The notes: generated by a model from the letters alone, not told the origin. A stretch of 64,000 nucleotides of DNA from Kribbella antiqua (GCF_004345665.1 NZ_SLWR01000001.1:620001-684000), one strand, 5' to 3'; counted from the stretch's first letter, positions 43,462-53,132 are shown. Translations and numbers: made by a program.

Positions 43462-44253
43462 ATGACAGGGCCGGTGCGGGTGGAGCTGACCGAAGCTCAG
43501 TCGTCACGAGCCAGCCGGACTTACTGGGATTCGGCAGCCGGCGAGTACCTCGCGGAGCATGGTGAGTTTCTCGGGGACGACCGGTTCATCTGGTGCCCTG
43601 AGGGTGTCGACGAGGAGCACGCCCAGCTGCTCGGGCCGGTCCGAGGTAGACGCGTCCTCGAGGTCGGGTGTGGCGCGGCGCAATGCGCGCGCTGGCTGAC
43701 CAAGCAGGGCGCGAACGTGGTTGCCTTTGACATCTCGGTCGAGCAGCTCCGGCTCGCACGACAGCTCGATGCCCGGACCGGCACCTCCGTTCGGACCGTC
43801 GCGGCGGATGCGACAGCGTTGCCGTACAAGAACGCCACCTTCGACATCGTCTGCTCGGCGTTCGGCGCGCTGCCGTTCGTGGCCGACGCCGGGGTCGCTC
43901 TCGGCGAGATCGGCCGGACATTGAAGCCGGGCGGGCTGCTCGTCTTCTCGGTGACGCACCCGATCCGCTGGGCCCTGCCGGACGACCCGACCCCGGCCGG
44001 CCTGCGGATCACGCACTCGTACTTCGACCGGACGCCGTACGTCGAAGTGGACGACGCCGGTACGCCGGTCTACGTCGAGCACCACCGCACCACCGGCGAC
44101 TGGATCCGCGAACTCACCAGCGCCGGCTTCGTCATCGACGACCTGCTCGAGCCGGAGTGGCCGGCCGGACACGACCTCGTCTGGGGCGGGTGGGGACCCG
44201 CCCGCGGCCGCCTAGTCCCCGGCACCGCCATCTGGTCTGCGCACAAGGCTTGA
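43462..44253 (+). CDS. Class I SAM-dependent methyltransferase
   Basis: A 263-residue methyltransferase with the SAM loop VLEVGCGAAQCARWL at about residues 65-79, the acidic strand end VVAFDIS, and the post-motifs VAADATALPYKNATFDIVCS and IGRTLKPGGLLVFSVTHP. The target may be a small molecule. The C-terminal part (WIRELTSAGFVIDDLLEPEW) is typical of ubiE-like enzymes. Its last 42 bp overlap the end of the convergent DUF3068 gene. A similar methyltransferase is found near rpsA/polA in other actinobacteria, as far as I recall. Confidence 0.9.
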   Translation: MTGPVRVELTEAQSSRASRTYWDSAAGEYLAEHGEFLGDDRFIWCPEGVDEEHAQLLGPVRGRRVLEVGCGAAQCARWLTKQGANVVAFDISVEQLRLARQLDARTGTSVRTVAADATALPYKNATFDIVCSAFGALPFVADAGVALGEIGRTLKPGGLLVFSVTHPIRWALPDDPTPAGLRITHSYFDRTPYVEVDDAGTPVYVEHHRTTGDWIRELTSAGFVIDDLLEPEWPAGHDLVWGGWGPARGRLVPGTAIWSAHKA

Positions 44254-45300
44254 CCGCACCGCGACGAACGCGAGCAGGAGCAGGCCGAGGATCAGCGAGA
44301 CCAGCGGAATCCAGAAGCCGATCAGGTTCAGCTGCGCCGCCTTCGACTGGTAGCCGCCCTCGGCGACGCCGTTCACGGTCGCGCCCTTGACGTTCTTGGT
44401 CACGGTCGCGTCGTCGTACTCGATGGTGACCTGAGTCGCCGTCAGCTTGTCCTCGCCGTCGTACGCGATGGTGGCGAGCTGCTGTTCCTTGCCCTTGATG
44501 ATGGCGCCGGTGACCGGCTCGACCCACAGCGTCCGGGTGTTCTTGTAGGTGCGCTGCACCTCGACCGAGTCACGGCCGGGCTCGTTGATCACGCTGCCCG
44601 GCACGATCAGCGGCTTCGCCAGCGGCACGTCCTGCTTGGGCACCTCCTGCTCGAACACGTACACCTTGAGCCCTTGCAGCGTGGCCTCTTCCTTGAACTG
44701 GATCGGGAACGCCTTGCGCAGGGTGGTGTCCCAGAAGTCGTAGGTCTTCTTCTCGGTGCCGAACGGGAACTTCAGCACCAGACCCTCGTGTCCCTTGAAG
44801 AGCGGGCTGGTCTGATCGGGCTTGAGCCGGTCCGCCTTCTCCAGCGTGGTGGCGATGTACTCGCCGCTGTTGTCGTCGCCGGACGGATTCCAGCGCACCG
44901 CCTCGCCGGTGTGTGCGTCGAGTACGACGCGTTCCTGTACGAAGCTCAGCGGCAGTTCGGCGGTCAGCGTCGAGTCCTTGGGGAACTGGTAGTTCTTCGA
45001 GTCGTCGGTCACCACCGCGGTGTCGAACACGACGACCTTGCGATTCAGCGCCTTGCTGATCTTCTCTGCCGCCACCACATCGCCGCGGACGGTCCGGCGT
45101 GCTTCGAGCTCGACGCCGCCCTTCTCCTTCAGCTCCGCGATGCTGAAGATGGTGGCGTCCTTGCCGGTCGACACCGTGTGCGCTTTCTGGTCCGCGGGCG
45201 CCACCGCCAGCGCCGGATACGCGTAGAACCTGGCCAGCGCCGCGACAGCGACGAAGAACACCCCGAGCCCGATCACGAGCACGCGACTACGAGTCCCCAC
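44212..45300 (-). CDS. DUF3068 membrane-anchored envelope protein (porin PorA-like family)
   Basis: A 362-residue protein with an N-terminal membrane helix (VLVIGLGVFFVAVAALARFY) and a C-terminal one (IGFWIPLVSLILGLLLLAFVAV), so a roughly 290-residue domain lies outside the membrane. Motifs VSTGKDATIF, RTYKNTRTLWVEPVTGAIIKGKEQQ and the repeated beta pattern fit DUF3068, to which M. tuberculosis Rv0227c belongs. The GTG at 45300 has GGGAGGGG about nine bases upstream. Its position beside the glycan genes matches the mycobacterial cluster. Function is unknown. It overlaps the convergent methyltransferase by 42 bp. Confidence 0.88.
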   Translation of the reverse strand: MGTRSRVLVIGLGVFFVAVAALARFYAYPALAVAPADQKAHTVSTGKDATIFSIAELKEKGGVELEARRTVRGDVVAAEKISKALNRKVVVFDTAVVTDDSKNYQFPKDSTLTAELPLSFVQERVVLDAHTGEAVRWNPSGDDNSGEYIATTLEKADRLKPDQTSPLFKGHEGLVLKFPFGTEKKTYDFWDTTLRKAFPIQFKEEATLQGLKVYVFEQEVPKQDVPLAKPLIVPGSVINEPGRDSVEVQRTYKNTRTLWVEPVTGAIIKGKEQQLATIAYDGEDKLTATQVTIEYDDATVTKNVKGATVNGVAEGGYQSKAAQLNLIGFWIPLVSLILGLLLLAFVAVRSSLVRRPDGGAGD

Positions 45301-45386
45301 AACATCCCCTCCCGGTCTGTCCGCGGGACGCTACCAGCGGGTAGCCACCTTGAACAGACGAGGAGAACAACAAATTCGCGCTGGCA

Positions 45387-45392
45387 TATAGT
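45387..45392 (+). promoter_or_regulatory. Candidate -10 box of a leaderless transcript
   Basis: TATAGT in an AT-richer stretch ends eight bases before the ATG at 45401 and no ribosome site intervenes, which fits a leaderless mRNA for the two-gene plus-strand unit that follows. No matching -35 is clear. Confidence 0.5.
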
Positions 45393-45400
45393 CGCGCCAC

Positions 45401-47155
45401 ATGAGGGGGAACTCAGGACTGCCAGCGACACCGGATTCATCGGTGCTCCGGGCGGTCGTGGTGGCGATCGCTGTCGTCCAGTCGACCGTTCTCGGGCTGC
45501 TCGCGCGGCGTGGTTCGTGGCTCAGCGACGACCTCGACTTCCTGGTCCAGGGCGCTCGCGGGTTCGCGCCGGCGGAGCTGCTGACGCCGGTGAACGACCA
45601 CATCGCGCCAGGTCTGCGCTTCGTGTACGCCGGGTTCGTCTGGATCGCGCCGTTCAATCACGACGCCACGGTCGCGTGGCGGATGCTGATGCAGGCCGCG
45701 GCCATCACACTGATGGGACTGTTGCTCCTCCGCCTGCTCGGCTCGAACTGGTGGGTGGTCGCCGGCACGCTGTTCTACGCGATCACGCCGCTGAGCATGC
45801 CGTCGTTCATGTCGCTGTCGAGCGGCGTGAACAACCTGTGCGCGCACGTCTTCGGCCTGCTGTTGCTGCACGCAACCATCGACTGGTACGACGGCCGCCG
45901 TCGCCGAGCAGTTGCCTACGGCCCACTCTCGCTGCTCATCTCCTTGGCCTGCTGGGAGAAGTCGGCTTTGATCGTGGTGACGGTCGTTGCACTGGCTCTC
46001 TATCTGCGAGATCGGCCGATCCGCTATTGGATCCAGTACTTCGTTGCCTTGGCTGTCGGTGTAGTTGTCTTCGGCATCCTCTACTTCGTGTACGGCAACC
46101 CGTCGCAGGGTCACCTGCCTGGACCTCGTCAGCTGTTCACGGCCCTGGCTCGCGGCTTCGCCGTACCAATCGGTGCGCTCGTGGGTGGGCCGTGGCGGTG
46201 GCAGAACTTCACCATCATGGGCACGGCGGCGGCACCGGCCGCGGCGGTCATCCTCGGCGGTCTCGTGTTTGCGCTGATCATTGCGATCGCGTGGCGGCGG
46301 GAGCGGCGGGCCTTGCTGCTGTGGGGTTCGGTCCTGGTCTATGTCGTGGTGACGGTCGTCCTGGTGGCGTACGGGCGATTCACGTTGTTCGGTGATCTCT
46401 TCACCTCGCATTACCACTATTGGTCCGATCTCTCGGTGCCGTTGACGTTGGCCGTCGTACTGTCGCTTCGCACGGTGCGGATGCGATGGGCCGTCGTACC
46501 GATGGCAGCGCTGTGCTGTCTGGTGGCCGTGTCGGATGCCGGGTTTGCCCGGACTTGGGCGAAGAACCCGGCCAAGGAGTACTTCGCGACGGTCACCGCT
46601 GAGCTCGAGCAAGCCGGGCCGAACGTCAATCTGTGGGACACGGCGATGCCGCAGCCGATCGTGAACGCGCTGACGAACGACCTCAGACTCTCGCCGGTAC
46701 TGCGGATGGCGCACATCCCGTTCCGGTTGCAGGAACCGGGCAGCGAGCCGTTGATGGTCGACGAGCAAGGACACCTCCGGCCGGCTCAACTGGCGGTGTG
46801 GTCGCGCGGCGAGCCGCCGTCCAGGACCAACCCGTTCTGCAATCTGCTCCTGCATGGGACCGAGCCATTGACGGCGCGGCTCAAGTCGACCCAGCCGGAG
46901 GTGGCGACCGCGAACTGGTTCGTCAAGGCCGCGTACTTCTCCAACCGGCAGAACCGGGTGTCGATCGAGTTGGCCGATGACGACGGGAACGTCGCCGCGC
47001 TGCCGGCGGCCGACTGGCCCGCTGGAGTCGGCAGCATGTACTTCGGCCCGTCGCAGCGGATCAAAGCCACCCAGCTTCGGCTACGCTCCTCCGATCCCGC
47101 GACGAACCTGTGCGTGGAGAACTTCGACATCGGACTGCCAAGGGTGAACGGATGA
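45401..47155 (+). CDS. Multi-pass membrane protein with GT-C-like topology
   Basis: A 584-residue protein with about ten to eleven hydrophobic segments in residues 15-390 and a C-terminal soluble region of about 190 residues. An acidic pair in the first loop (SWLSDDLDFLVQG) resembles the DD/ED motif that binds polyprenyl-phosphate sugars in GT-C glycosyltransferases, and an aromatic loop GPWRWQNF follows later. It is translationally coupled to the acyltransferase (ATGA). The neighbours suggest transfer or decoration of a surface glycan. I cannot assign a named family with certainty. Confidence 0.75.
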   Translation: MRGNSGLPATPDSSVLRAVVVAIAVVQSTVLGLLARRGSWLSDDLDFLVQGARGFAPAELLTPVNDHIAPGLRFVYAGFVWIAPFNHDATVAWRMLMQAAAITLMGLLLLRLLGSNWWVVAGTLFYAITPLSMPSFMSLSSGVNNLCAHVFGLLLLHATIDWYDGRRRRAVAYGPLSLLISLACWEKSALIVVTVVALALYLRDRPIRYWIQYFVALAVGVVVFGILYFVYGNPSQGHLPGPRQLFTALARGFAVPIGALVGGPWRWQNFTIMGTAAAPAAAVILGGLVFALIIAIAWRRERRALLLWGSVLVYVVVTVVLVAYGRFTLFGDLFTSHYHYWSDLSVPLTLAVVLSLRTVRMRWAVVPMAALCCLVAVSDAGFARTWAKNPAKEYFATVTAELEQAGPNVNLWDTAMPQPIVNALTNDLRLSPVLRMAHIPFRLQEPGSEPLMVDEQGHLRPAQLAVWSRGEPPSRTNPFCNLLLHGTEPLTARLKSTQPEVATANWFVKAAYFSNRQNRVSIELADDDGNVAALPAADWPAGVGSMYFGPSQRIKATQLRLRSSDPATNLCVENFDIGLPRVNG

Positions 47156-48375
47156 CACGGACGAGATTCCCGGCGCTCGACGGGTTGCGGGCGATCGGCG
47201 CGCTCGCCGTGCTGACGACGCATGCCGGGTTTCACAGCGGCGCCTCGTTGAACGGCCCTTTCGCCGGCGTGCTGTCCAGGCTCGACGTCGGCGTGGCGAT
47301 CTTCTTCGCGATCTCCGGCTTCCTGCTGTACCGGCCCCATGTGGTCGCGTGGTTCGACGGCACCCTGCCTCCACTGACGTTGCCGTACCTGCGCAACCGT
47401 GCGCTGCGGATCCTGCCGGCGTTGTGGGTCGCCGTACTGCTGGCTGTGCTGTTGGTCCCGCACAAGGCTGAGGTGAGCTGGGCGACCTACCTGCAACACG
47501 CGACCCTTACCCAGATCTACTTCGGTGGGCTGGCTGCGGACGGGCTCACGCAGCTGTGGAGTCTGGCGACGGAGGTCGCGTTCTACCTGCTGCTGCCGTT
47601 CCTGGCGAAGCTTCTCACCGGCTATGACCGTCCGACTCGTCGCAGCGTGCGCTGGCGGCTCGCCGTACTGGGTGCGTTCACTCTGCTCGGGCCGGTGTGG
47701 ATGGCAGGTGTCAACGCGACCGGGCACCCACAGGCGGGGCTCTGGCTTCCTGGGTACGTCGGCTGGTTCGCGGTCGGCATGGGGTTCGCGCTGTGGCAGG
47801 TGGCTCGCAGCAGCGGCCGGCTCGGGCCGTCCGCGCTCGACACCCTGACCAAGGTCCCCGCCACGGTGTGGGGTGTCGCCGTCGCGCTGCTGCTCATCGC
47901 GGCGAGCCCAGTGGCAGGCCCGTACAACCTGACTGCGGCCTCACCGGGCCAGGCGTTCGTCAAGAGCCTCCTGTACACCGGCATCGCCGCCTGCGTGCTC
48001 TTCCCGGCCCTGACTCCGACAGCCCGGATCACCAGAGTGCTCGGCGGCCGAGTCGCCCACGTCGCCGGCGACATCTCGTACGGCGTCTTCGCGTACCACC
48101 TGATCGTGTTGAGCCTGGTCGAGCGGATTGCCGGGTACGAGGTATTCACAGGGCAGTTCGCGCTGCTGTTCTTCCCGACGCTGGCGCTGTCAGGCGCTGT
48201 CGCCGCGGCGAGCTACTACGGGATGGAGCGGCCGATCATGCGGCTAGGCCGACGCGACCGGGACTACGACGTCTCGCCGGCCGACCGTGACAAGAGGGCC
48301 AGCGCACAGCCGAACAAGATCGATGCCTGGACCACTCCGGAAGTCAGCCCGGCTCCCCCGTCCGGCCAGGGCTGA
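47152..48375 (+). CDS. Acyltransferase 3 (OafA/YrhL family) membrane protein
   Basis: A 407-residue protein with about ten membrane helices. Motifs are FPALDGLRAIGALAVLTTHAGF with the catalytic His, and FFAISGFLLYRPH, RNRALRILPALWV and LWSLATEVAFYLLLP. Such enzymes O-acetylate or O-succinylate surface glycans; M. tuberculosis Rv0228 has the same position. Its last 37 codons (after MERPIMRLGRRDRDYD) form a hydrophilic tail lying entirely over the antisense end of the arabinosyltransferase gene, a 112-bp overlap. The tail is probably not part of the conserved fold. Confidence 0.93.
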   Translation: MTRTRFPALDGLRAIGALAVLTTHAGFHSGASLNGPFAGVLSRLDVGVAIFFAISGFLLYRPHVVAWFDGTLPPLTLPYLRNRALRILPALWVAVLLAVLLVPHKAEVSWATYLQHATLTQIYFGGLAADGLTQLWSLATEVAFYLLLPFLAKLLTGYDRPTRRSVRWRLAVLGAFTLLGPVWMAGVNATGHPQAGLWLPGYVGWFAVGMGFALWQVARSSGRLGPSALDTLTKVPATVWGVAVALLLIAASPVAGPYNLTAASPGQAFVKSLLYTGIAACVLFPALTPTARITRVLGGRVAHVAGDISYGVFAYHLIVLSLVERIAGYEVFTGQFALLFFPTLALSGAVAAASYYGMERPIMRLGRRDRDYDVSPADRDKRASAQPNKIDAWTTPEVSPAPPSGQG

Positions 48376-51300
48376 ACCACCGCGATCAGCGTTCCCACCG
48401 TCACCACCGCGGCAAGTACGGCTAGCAGCACGCGCGTCGACAGGAACCAAGCGCACACCGCAGCGACAGCCACTGCGGCAAAGCCGATCCAGCCGGACAT
48501 GAACGTCCCTGCCGCCAGGCCGAGGCCCAACGCAACCCACGGCCCGACGCTGCGCCCTTCACGCAGGCGGTGCCTGGAGTGCCGCGACCTACGCCGGAAG
48601 AACACCGCTGCTGCGATCACGACCAGCAGACCGAGCAGTCCAACGAGCAGCCCGGCACGGTACATGCGGTCAGGCATGAAGCGCGCGGTGACCACCTGCT
48701 CCGGTCCAACCGGCAGTATCCAGCCCTGCTGCCAGCCATCGACGCGAATCGGCGTCAGCTTGCGCCCGCTGCTGTCGTACGCCTCCCAGCCCTCGTTGTA
48801 GTTCTGGGCGACAGTCAGGACCGACCGCTCGTCGGCAGCGGGCACCTCGACAGACAGCTCGGCTGGATTTGGCCGCCAGACGTCGACACCTTGCACTGGC
48901 GTCTGGGAGACGTTGCCGTAGCCCGCCTTGGTGAAGGTCGCTTCAACCGGTACGAACGCACCTGTGGACAGGACATCCAGGTTGTGGCGCCCGGCCTGCA
49001 GCGGCACGTTCTCACAGGTCGTGTAGGTGACCGGACGCCGCTGCAGCAGGTCCCCAATCGTCGCCTTCAGCTGTGTGTCAGCCGGTACGCCGTCAACGCG
49101 CACGCCCGGGCCATAGCCGCAGTACGCGCCCGTCTCGCTGTCCGGGTCGAGGGCCTTGCGCAGGTCGTCAGCACCGAGCACCCGCACCTCGGCGATACCA
49201 ACCGGCGCTGTCTGCGCGTAGCCGGTCGCGGAGTCGAAGTCGACCAGCGGCTTGATGCCGGTGAAGGTCAGCTCGATCGTCCGTGCCTTCCGCACACCGA
49301 ACCGGACATAGCCCTCAGCATCGACCATGCGACGGACTGGAGTGCCGCCGTCGAAGCTCAGAGCGACCTCGGCCGGCTGGGACGCGGCCAGGTACGGATC
49401 GGTGAGGAACTGCAGCCCGCTGAGCTTCCGTGCCTCGGGCAACTTCAGGGTCAGGGTTGGATGCAGATCGCTGGAACTCGCGACCCACCCGGTGCCCTGA
49501 TCACGGTCGACCGCTGCGCCGGGCCGACCCTCCGGTGCGGTGATGGCGCGGGACGAGGCCGACGCCGTGATGGCACCGGGCACTGTCAGCATGCCTTCAA
49601 GCGCCGCACCGTCCTTGGGTAGCGCGGTCCCCTGCAGCTGGTACGACGCGGCCTGCGGCAGCTCCACACTTCGCAGGAGGCCGGTTGGCTCTTCGGAGTC
49701 CTTGGCGAAGACTTGCCTGCAGAGCGGACGGGTGCCGGCGTGCAGGCAGGCAGAGCGGCCGACCTGCTGGTTCCTGAACACCAGAGCACTTGGCTGACGA
49801 TCCTCCGACGGCACCAGTAGCCGGCTGACCGGTCGCAGGCCGGGCAGAGTGATCTCCGCGATCGAGACACCGTTCGGGTTCTTGCCGTCCGTCACCCCGA
49901 CGCTCAGCCGCAGCCGCTGCGTCTTTCCGGGTGGGGTCGGGATGTTCTGCGGATCGTTCGTACCCGCGACCACGCTGGTCAGCGAGCCTGCGTCCGTCTC
50001 CACCTGCAACGTGCGCACTGGCTCGGTGGTCGGCGCTGCCAGCGAGAACTGGACCTTCAGGCCGTCCACAGTCCGCGGCGACGCGAAGGTCAGCTCCAGC
50101 CATTCGCCACTGCTGCGTCCGAAGGTTCCCGAGATCCAGCGACTCGACGGATCGCCATCTACAGCTGCTGCCGGCCCGTTGCCAGGCCCGGTCCGCAGGG
50201 TGGCGTTCGCGTCCGAGGCCGACGACGACGCCCGTACGTCGACAACGCCGCCACTCCAGGTCCGCGTCGTACTGGACCCGTCGACGTCGTACCCGAGGGT
50301 GCGGCGGCCTTGACGTCCGGCTTCGGTTGCGGTCAGCACGGGCGAGTAGTTCTCGGCTGGGCGGCCGACCGACACCTCGCGGCGTTGCGTGCCGTCCGTC
50401 TGGATCAGCGGCAGTCCAGTGAGTCGCCCTGCGACGTCAGAGCTGGTCACGGCCTCGCGGTCGCCGCCAAGGGCGGTCAGAGCGGCCGGCACGTCTTCAG
50501 CCGCGCCCCGGACTTCCATGAGCTTCGACTGCGGGATCAGCCGGCCCGCGCTCGTGTCGCCGACGTCGTAGATCTCCACGCTCGGATAGGGCAAGCGGGT
50601 GTGGCCGTCGAGGGTGACTCCCGGCTGCTCGATGGTGCTGCCGGTGCTCGGGCCGAAGTACGCGACTCGCTCGATACCTGACTCGGCCAGGCTCTCGTGG
50701 ACTGCCAGAGTCGGAGTCACCTGTGCGTCGTACCGGAGGTCGTTGCGTACGACGACGTACCTGACTCCGGCACGGCTGAGTGCCTGCTGCAGAGTGCTGT
50801 CGCCGACGCCAGAGCCGAGGCGCCGCTCCACCTCGTCGAGCCACCGCGTCGTCCCAGCAGACCCCAGCGGTACGGCGTCCCGCACGGCCATCGGGCGCTT
50901 CAGGAGCGCCTGGAACGGCTCGTCCTTGGTGGAGCCCCAGGTGAAGTCAGCAAATGACGCAGCGGGTACGACGAGGACGCTGCCGCTGGTCGTCTGGCTG
51001 TCGAGCCAGGCCGCGGCTTCCAGCCAGTGCGAGGGGATGGCGTCGTACCCCTCATGCCTCGGCAGCTGACCGAAGATGGCCGGCGTTGCGACGGACACGA
51101 CCAGGCAAGCAGCAAGGACGGGCACTACCCGGTGATGTAGCCCTCGGACTGTCGACCACACCCTAAGTCGGCTCAGTGCGTGGGCTGCGGCCAAGACCAG
51201 CGGTAGCCGTACGACGAGCTCGAACTTGTGGGTGTTGCGGAGCGCCGCAAGCGGTCCGTCGAGCAAGTCCTGCAGCTGCGGAGCCAGGGGTGAGCCGGCG

Positions 51301-52322
51301 GAACCTGCATGGCCGAGTGTCACCAGCAGCAGGCCAACGACTAGTGAGAGTCGCAGGAAGCCGCGGTGCTTCAGTGAGCCCATTGCCAAGCCTGCAAGGC
51401 CCAGCAGTGCGACCACGGCGGTGGTGAGGATCAGCATCGGCTGAGTCACATACAGCCAGCCGGCAGGCCAACTTGGCCCGTTGCCTCCGGAGAGGAAGTT
51501 CAGCCACTGCGACGTACCGCGGAACGACTCGAACACACTGGCCGAGCCGGTCGTGACCGCCGCATCCTCGATCCAATCAAGGAACGGCGGACTGTAGCGG
51601 CCGAGCAGCATGAGCGGGACGAGCCACCAGACCGACACAGCGGCCACACACCCGAGCCAGCCGACGGCCACCTTGAGAGTGGACCTGTCCAGCCGTCGGG
51701 TGATCAGCCAGAGCGCGGGCAGCACCAACGTCGCACCTGTCGCGACTGCGTTGACTCCACCGACCAGTGCGAAGGCGACTGCGGACCAGCCGACTCGCCA
51801 CCAGCCTGAACGGGCGCGTGGTGTCACCAACGGCAACAGCACCCAAGGAGCCATCGCCATCGGCCACACCTCGATCGAGGTGATGGACACCTCGCCCAGC
51901 ATGCGTGGGCTCAGTGCGTAGAGCAGCGCGGCGGCGAAGCGGGTCCAGGGCACTCCTAGGTCGAGGGCATTGCACAGCTTCCACACACCGAGGAAGGCGA
52001 CGCAGAGCACGACCGACCACCACAGTCGTTGCGTCACCCAGTCCGGCACCGACAGGCTGTCCAGCAGCCAGTGGAACGGACCCATTGGCAGCAGGTAGCC
52101 GTACGCCTGGTTCTGCAGCTGGCCGAAGGCTCCCTGCGGGTCCCACAGGTGCATAGCGCGGGCGAGGAAGCCACCGGGCCCTGCGGTGAGGTCGAGCTTG
52201 GTGTCCGGCACGATCTTGCCGGGCGCCTGGTGGAAGCACAGGGCAATCAGGATGAGGCAGCCCAGCACGAGTCTTGCTCGCCAGACCACCTGCTCGGAAC
52301 TTCCCGCCTTCAGTCTCCTCAT
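48264..52322 (-). CDS. aftD: AftD-like alpha-(1->3)-arabinofuranosyltransferase (DUF3367)
   Basis: A 1352-residue GT-C membrane enzyme. About eleven N-terminal helices contain the acidic motif PDTKLDLTAGPGGFL and PMGPFHWLLD. A large extracytoplasmic region of about 800 residues follows, with at least one discoidin/F5-8-type carbohydrate-binding part (VDGDPSSRWISGTFGRSSGEWLELTF), and four C-terminal helices close the protein. AftD adds branching arabinose from decaprenyl-phosphoryl arabinose in mycobacterial arabinogalactan and lipoarabinomannan. Length and architecture agree. It is coupled to the methyltransferase upstream (ATGA) and overlaps the convergent acyltransferase by 112 bp. Confidence 0.9.
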   Translation of the reverse strand: MRRLKAGSSEQVVWRARLVLGCLILIALCFHQAPGKIVPDTKLDLTAGPGGFLARAMHLWDPQGAFGQLQNQAYGYLLPMGPFHWLLDSLSVPDWVTQRLWWSVVLCVAFLGVWKLCNALDLGVPWTRFAAALLYALSPRMLGEVSITSIEVWPMAMAPWVLLPLVTPRARSGWWRVGWSAVAFALVGGVNAVATGATLVLPALWLITRRLDRSTLKVAVGWLGCVAAVSVWWLVPLMLLGRYSPPFLDWIEDAAVTTGSASVFESFRGTSQWLNFLSGGNGPSWPAGWLYVTQPMLILTTAVVALLGLAGLAMGSLKHRGFLRLSLVVGLLLVTLGHAGSAGSPLAPQLQDLLDGPLAALRNTHKFELVVRLPLVLAAAHALSRLRVWSTVRGLHHRVVPVLAACLVVSVATPAIFGQLPRHEGYDAIPSHWLEAAAWLDSQTTSGSVLVVPAASFADFTWGSTKDEPFQALLKRPMAVRDAVPLGSAGTTRWLDEVERRLGSGVGDSTLQQALSRAGVRYVVVRNDLRYDAQVTPTLAVHESLAESGIERVAYFGPSTGSTIEQPGVTLDGHTRLPYPSVEIYDVGDTSAGRLIPQSKLMEVRGAAEDVPAALTALGGDREAVTSSDVAGRLTGLPLIQTDGTQRREVSVGRPAENYSPVLTATEAGRQGRRTLGYDVDGSSTTRTWSGGVVDVRASSSASDANATLRTGPGNGPAAAVDGDPSSRWISGTFGRSSGEWLELTFASPRTVDGLKVQFSLAAPTTEPVRTLQVETDAGSLTSVVAGTNDPQNIPTPPGKTQRLRLSVGVTDGKNPNGVSIAEITLPGLRPVSRLLVPSEDRQPSALVFRNQQVGRSACLHAGTRPLCRQVFAKDSEEPTGLLRSVELPQAASYQLQGTALPKDGAALEGMLTVPGAITASASSRAITAPEGRPGAAVDRDQGTGWVASSSDLHPTLTLKLPEARKLSGLQFLTDPYLAASQPAEVALSFDGGTPVRRMVDAEGYVRFGVRKARTIELTFTGIKPLVDFDSATGYAQTAPVGIAEVRVLGADDLRKALDPDSETGAYCGYGPGVRVDGVPADTQLKATIGDLLQRRPVTYTTCENVPLQAGRHNLDVLSTGAFVPVEATFTKAGYGNVSQTPVQGVDVWRPNPAELSVEVPAADERSVLTVAQNYNEGWEAYDSSGRKLTPIRVDGWQQGWILPVGPEQVVTARFMPDRMYRAGLLVGLLGLLVVIAAAVFFRRRSRHSRHRLREGRSVGPWVALGLGLAAGTFMSGWIGFAAVAVAAVCAWFLSTRVLLAVLAAVVTVGTLIAVVQPWPDGGAGLTSGVVQASILFGCALALLSRSAGETS

Positions 52323-53065
52323 CGGCGCCGCAGCACCAGGACGAGGTTCCAGGTCACGACCTCACGCAGGCCGGGCACGGCGAGTACGCCGTACGCCCAG
52401 CGCGGGTGATATCTCGGTACGGCGGCCACGAGATCCGCCTGCGTGCACTGACGAGCCCAGCGCAGCCCGCCGGCGACCGTGATCGGGAAGAGCGACTCGC
52501 CGAACCGATTCTTCGGCGGATGCGCTTGCCGTCGTTCGTAGCGGCGAGCGGCCCGGTGTCCGCCGAGGTAGTGCCAGGGCGCCGTCTCGTGGCCGCCGTG
52601 CGGTCCCCACCAGCCGGTGTACGACAGGAACACCGTGCCGCCTGGCCGGGTGACGCGGACCATCTCGTCGGCCATCAGCCAGGGGTCGGGCACGTGCTCC
52701 AACACGTTCGACGAGAGGCAGATGTCGACTGTGCTGTCAGCGACCGGAAGCGCCATACCGCTGCCGAGGACAGTGCCGGGTGCGGGTTCACCGCGACCAC
52801 TCAGCTCACCCAGGTCGGAGTCGATCGCGTAGTACGTCGCACCGGCCTGCCGGAACGCGTCCGCGAAGTACCCCGGTCCACCACCGACGTCCAGCATCAG
52901 CTTGCCGTTGAGATCGACGTACTGCCTGAGGTGGCCGACCGAGTCCGCGGCCAGCGTGCCGTAGAAGCGATCAGGGTCGGTCTGCTCGACGCCGAACGCC
53001 CGGAACAGCCGGACGGCACGGCCGAAGTCGGCCGTCCACTCCGGGTGCGTTGTGGGGTTCGTCAT
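52319..53065 (-). CDS. SAM-dependent methyltransferase of the envelope cluster (Rv0224c-like)
   Basis: A 248-residue methyltransferase starting MTNPTTHPEWTADFGRAVRL. The SAM loop is LMLDVGGGPGYFADAF at about residues 57-72, and other motifs are YAIDSD, DICLSSNVLEHVPDPW and VRVTRPGGTVFLSYTGWWGPHGGHETAPWHYLGG. The same arrangement with AftD and a divergent glycosyltransferase is known for Rv0224c in M. tuberculosis. It may methylate a glycan or lipid. Its ATG lies 115 bp from the glycosyltransferase start; GTG at 53074 is an alternative start. Confidence 0.9.
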   Translation of the reverse strand: MTNPTTHPEWTADFGRAVRLFRAFGVEQTDPDRFYGTLAADSVGHLRQYVDLNGKLMLDVGGGPGYFADAFRQAGATYYAIDSDLGELSGRGEPAPGTVLGSGMALPVADSTVDICLSSNVLEHVPDPWLMADEMVRVTRPGGTVFLSYTGWWGPHGGHETAPWHYLGGHRAARRYERRQAHPPKNRFGESLFPITVAGGLRWARQCTQADLVAAVPRYHPRWAYGVLAVPGLREVVTWNLVLVLRRR

Positions 53066-53114
53066 CACTGGCACAGGCGGGACATTAACGGATCTCGTGA
53101 GGTCTGGCGGACAT

Positions 53115-53132
53115 CGTTACTCCTTGGTAACG
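53115..53132. promoter_or_regulatory. Inverted repeat in the divergent promoter region of the glycan cluster
   Basis: CGTTAC (53115-53120) and GTAACG (53127-53132) are exact complements with a TCCTTG spacer. Two further TTACC-type half sites follow at about 53142-53163. It lies between the divergent methyltransferase and glycosyltransferase starts and could be a shared operator. The binding protein is unknown. Confidence 0.45.
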
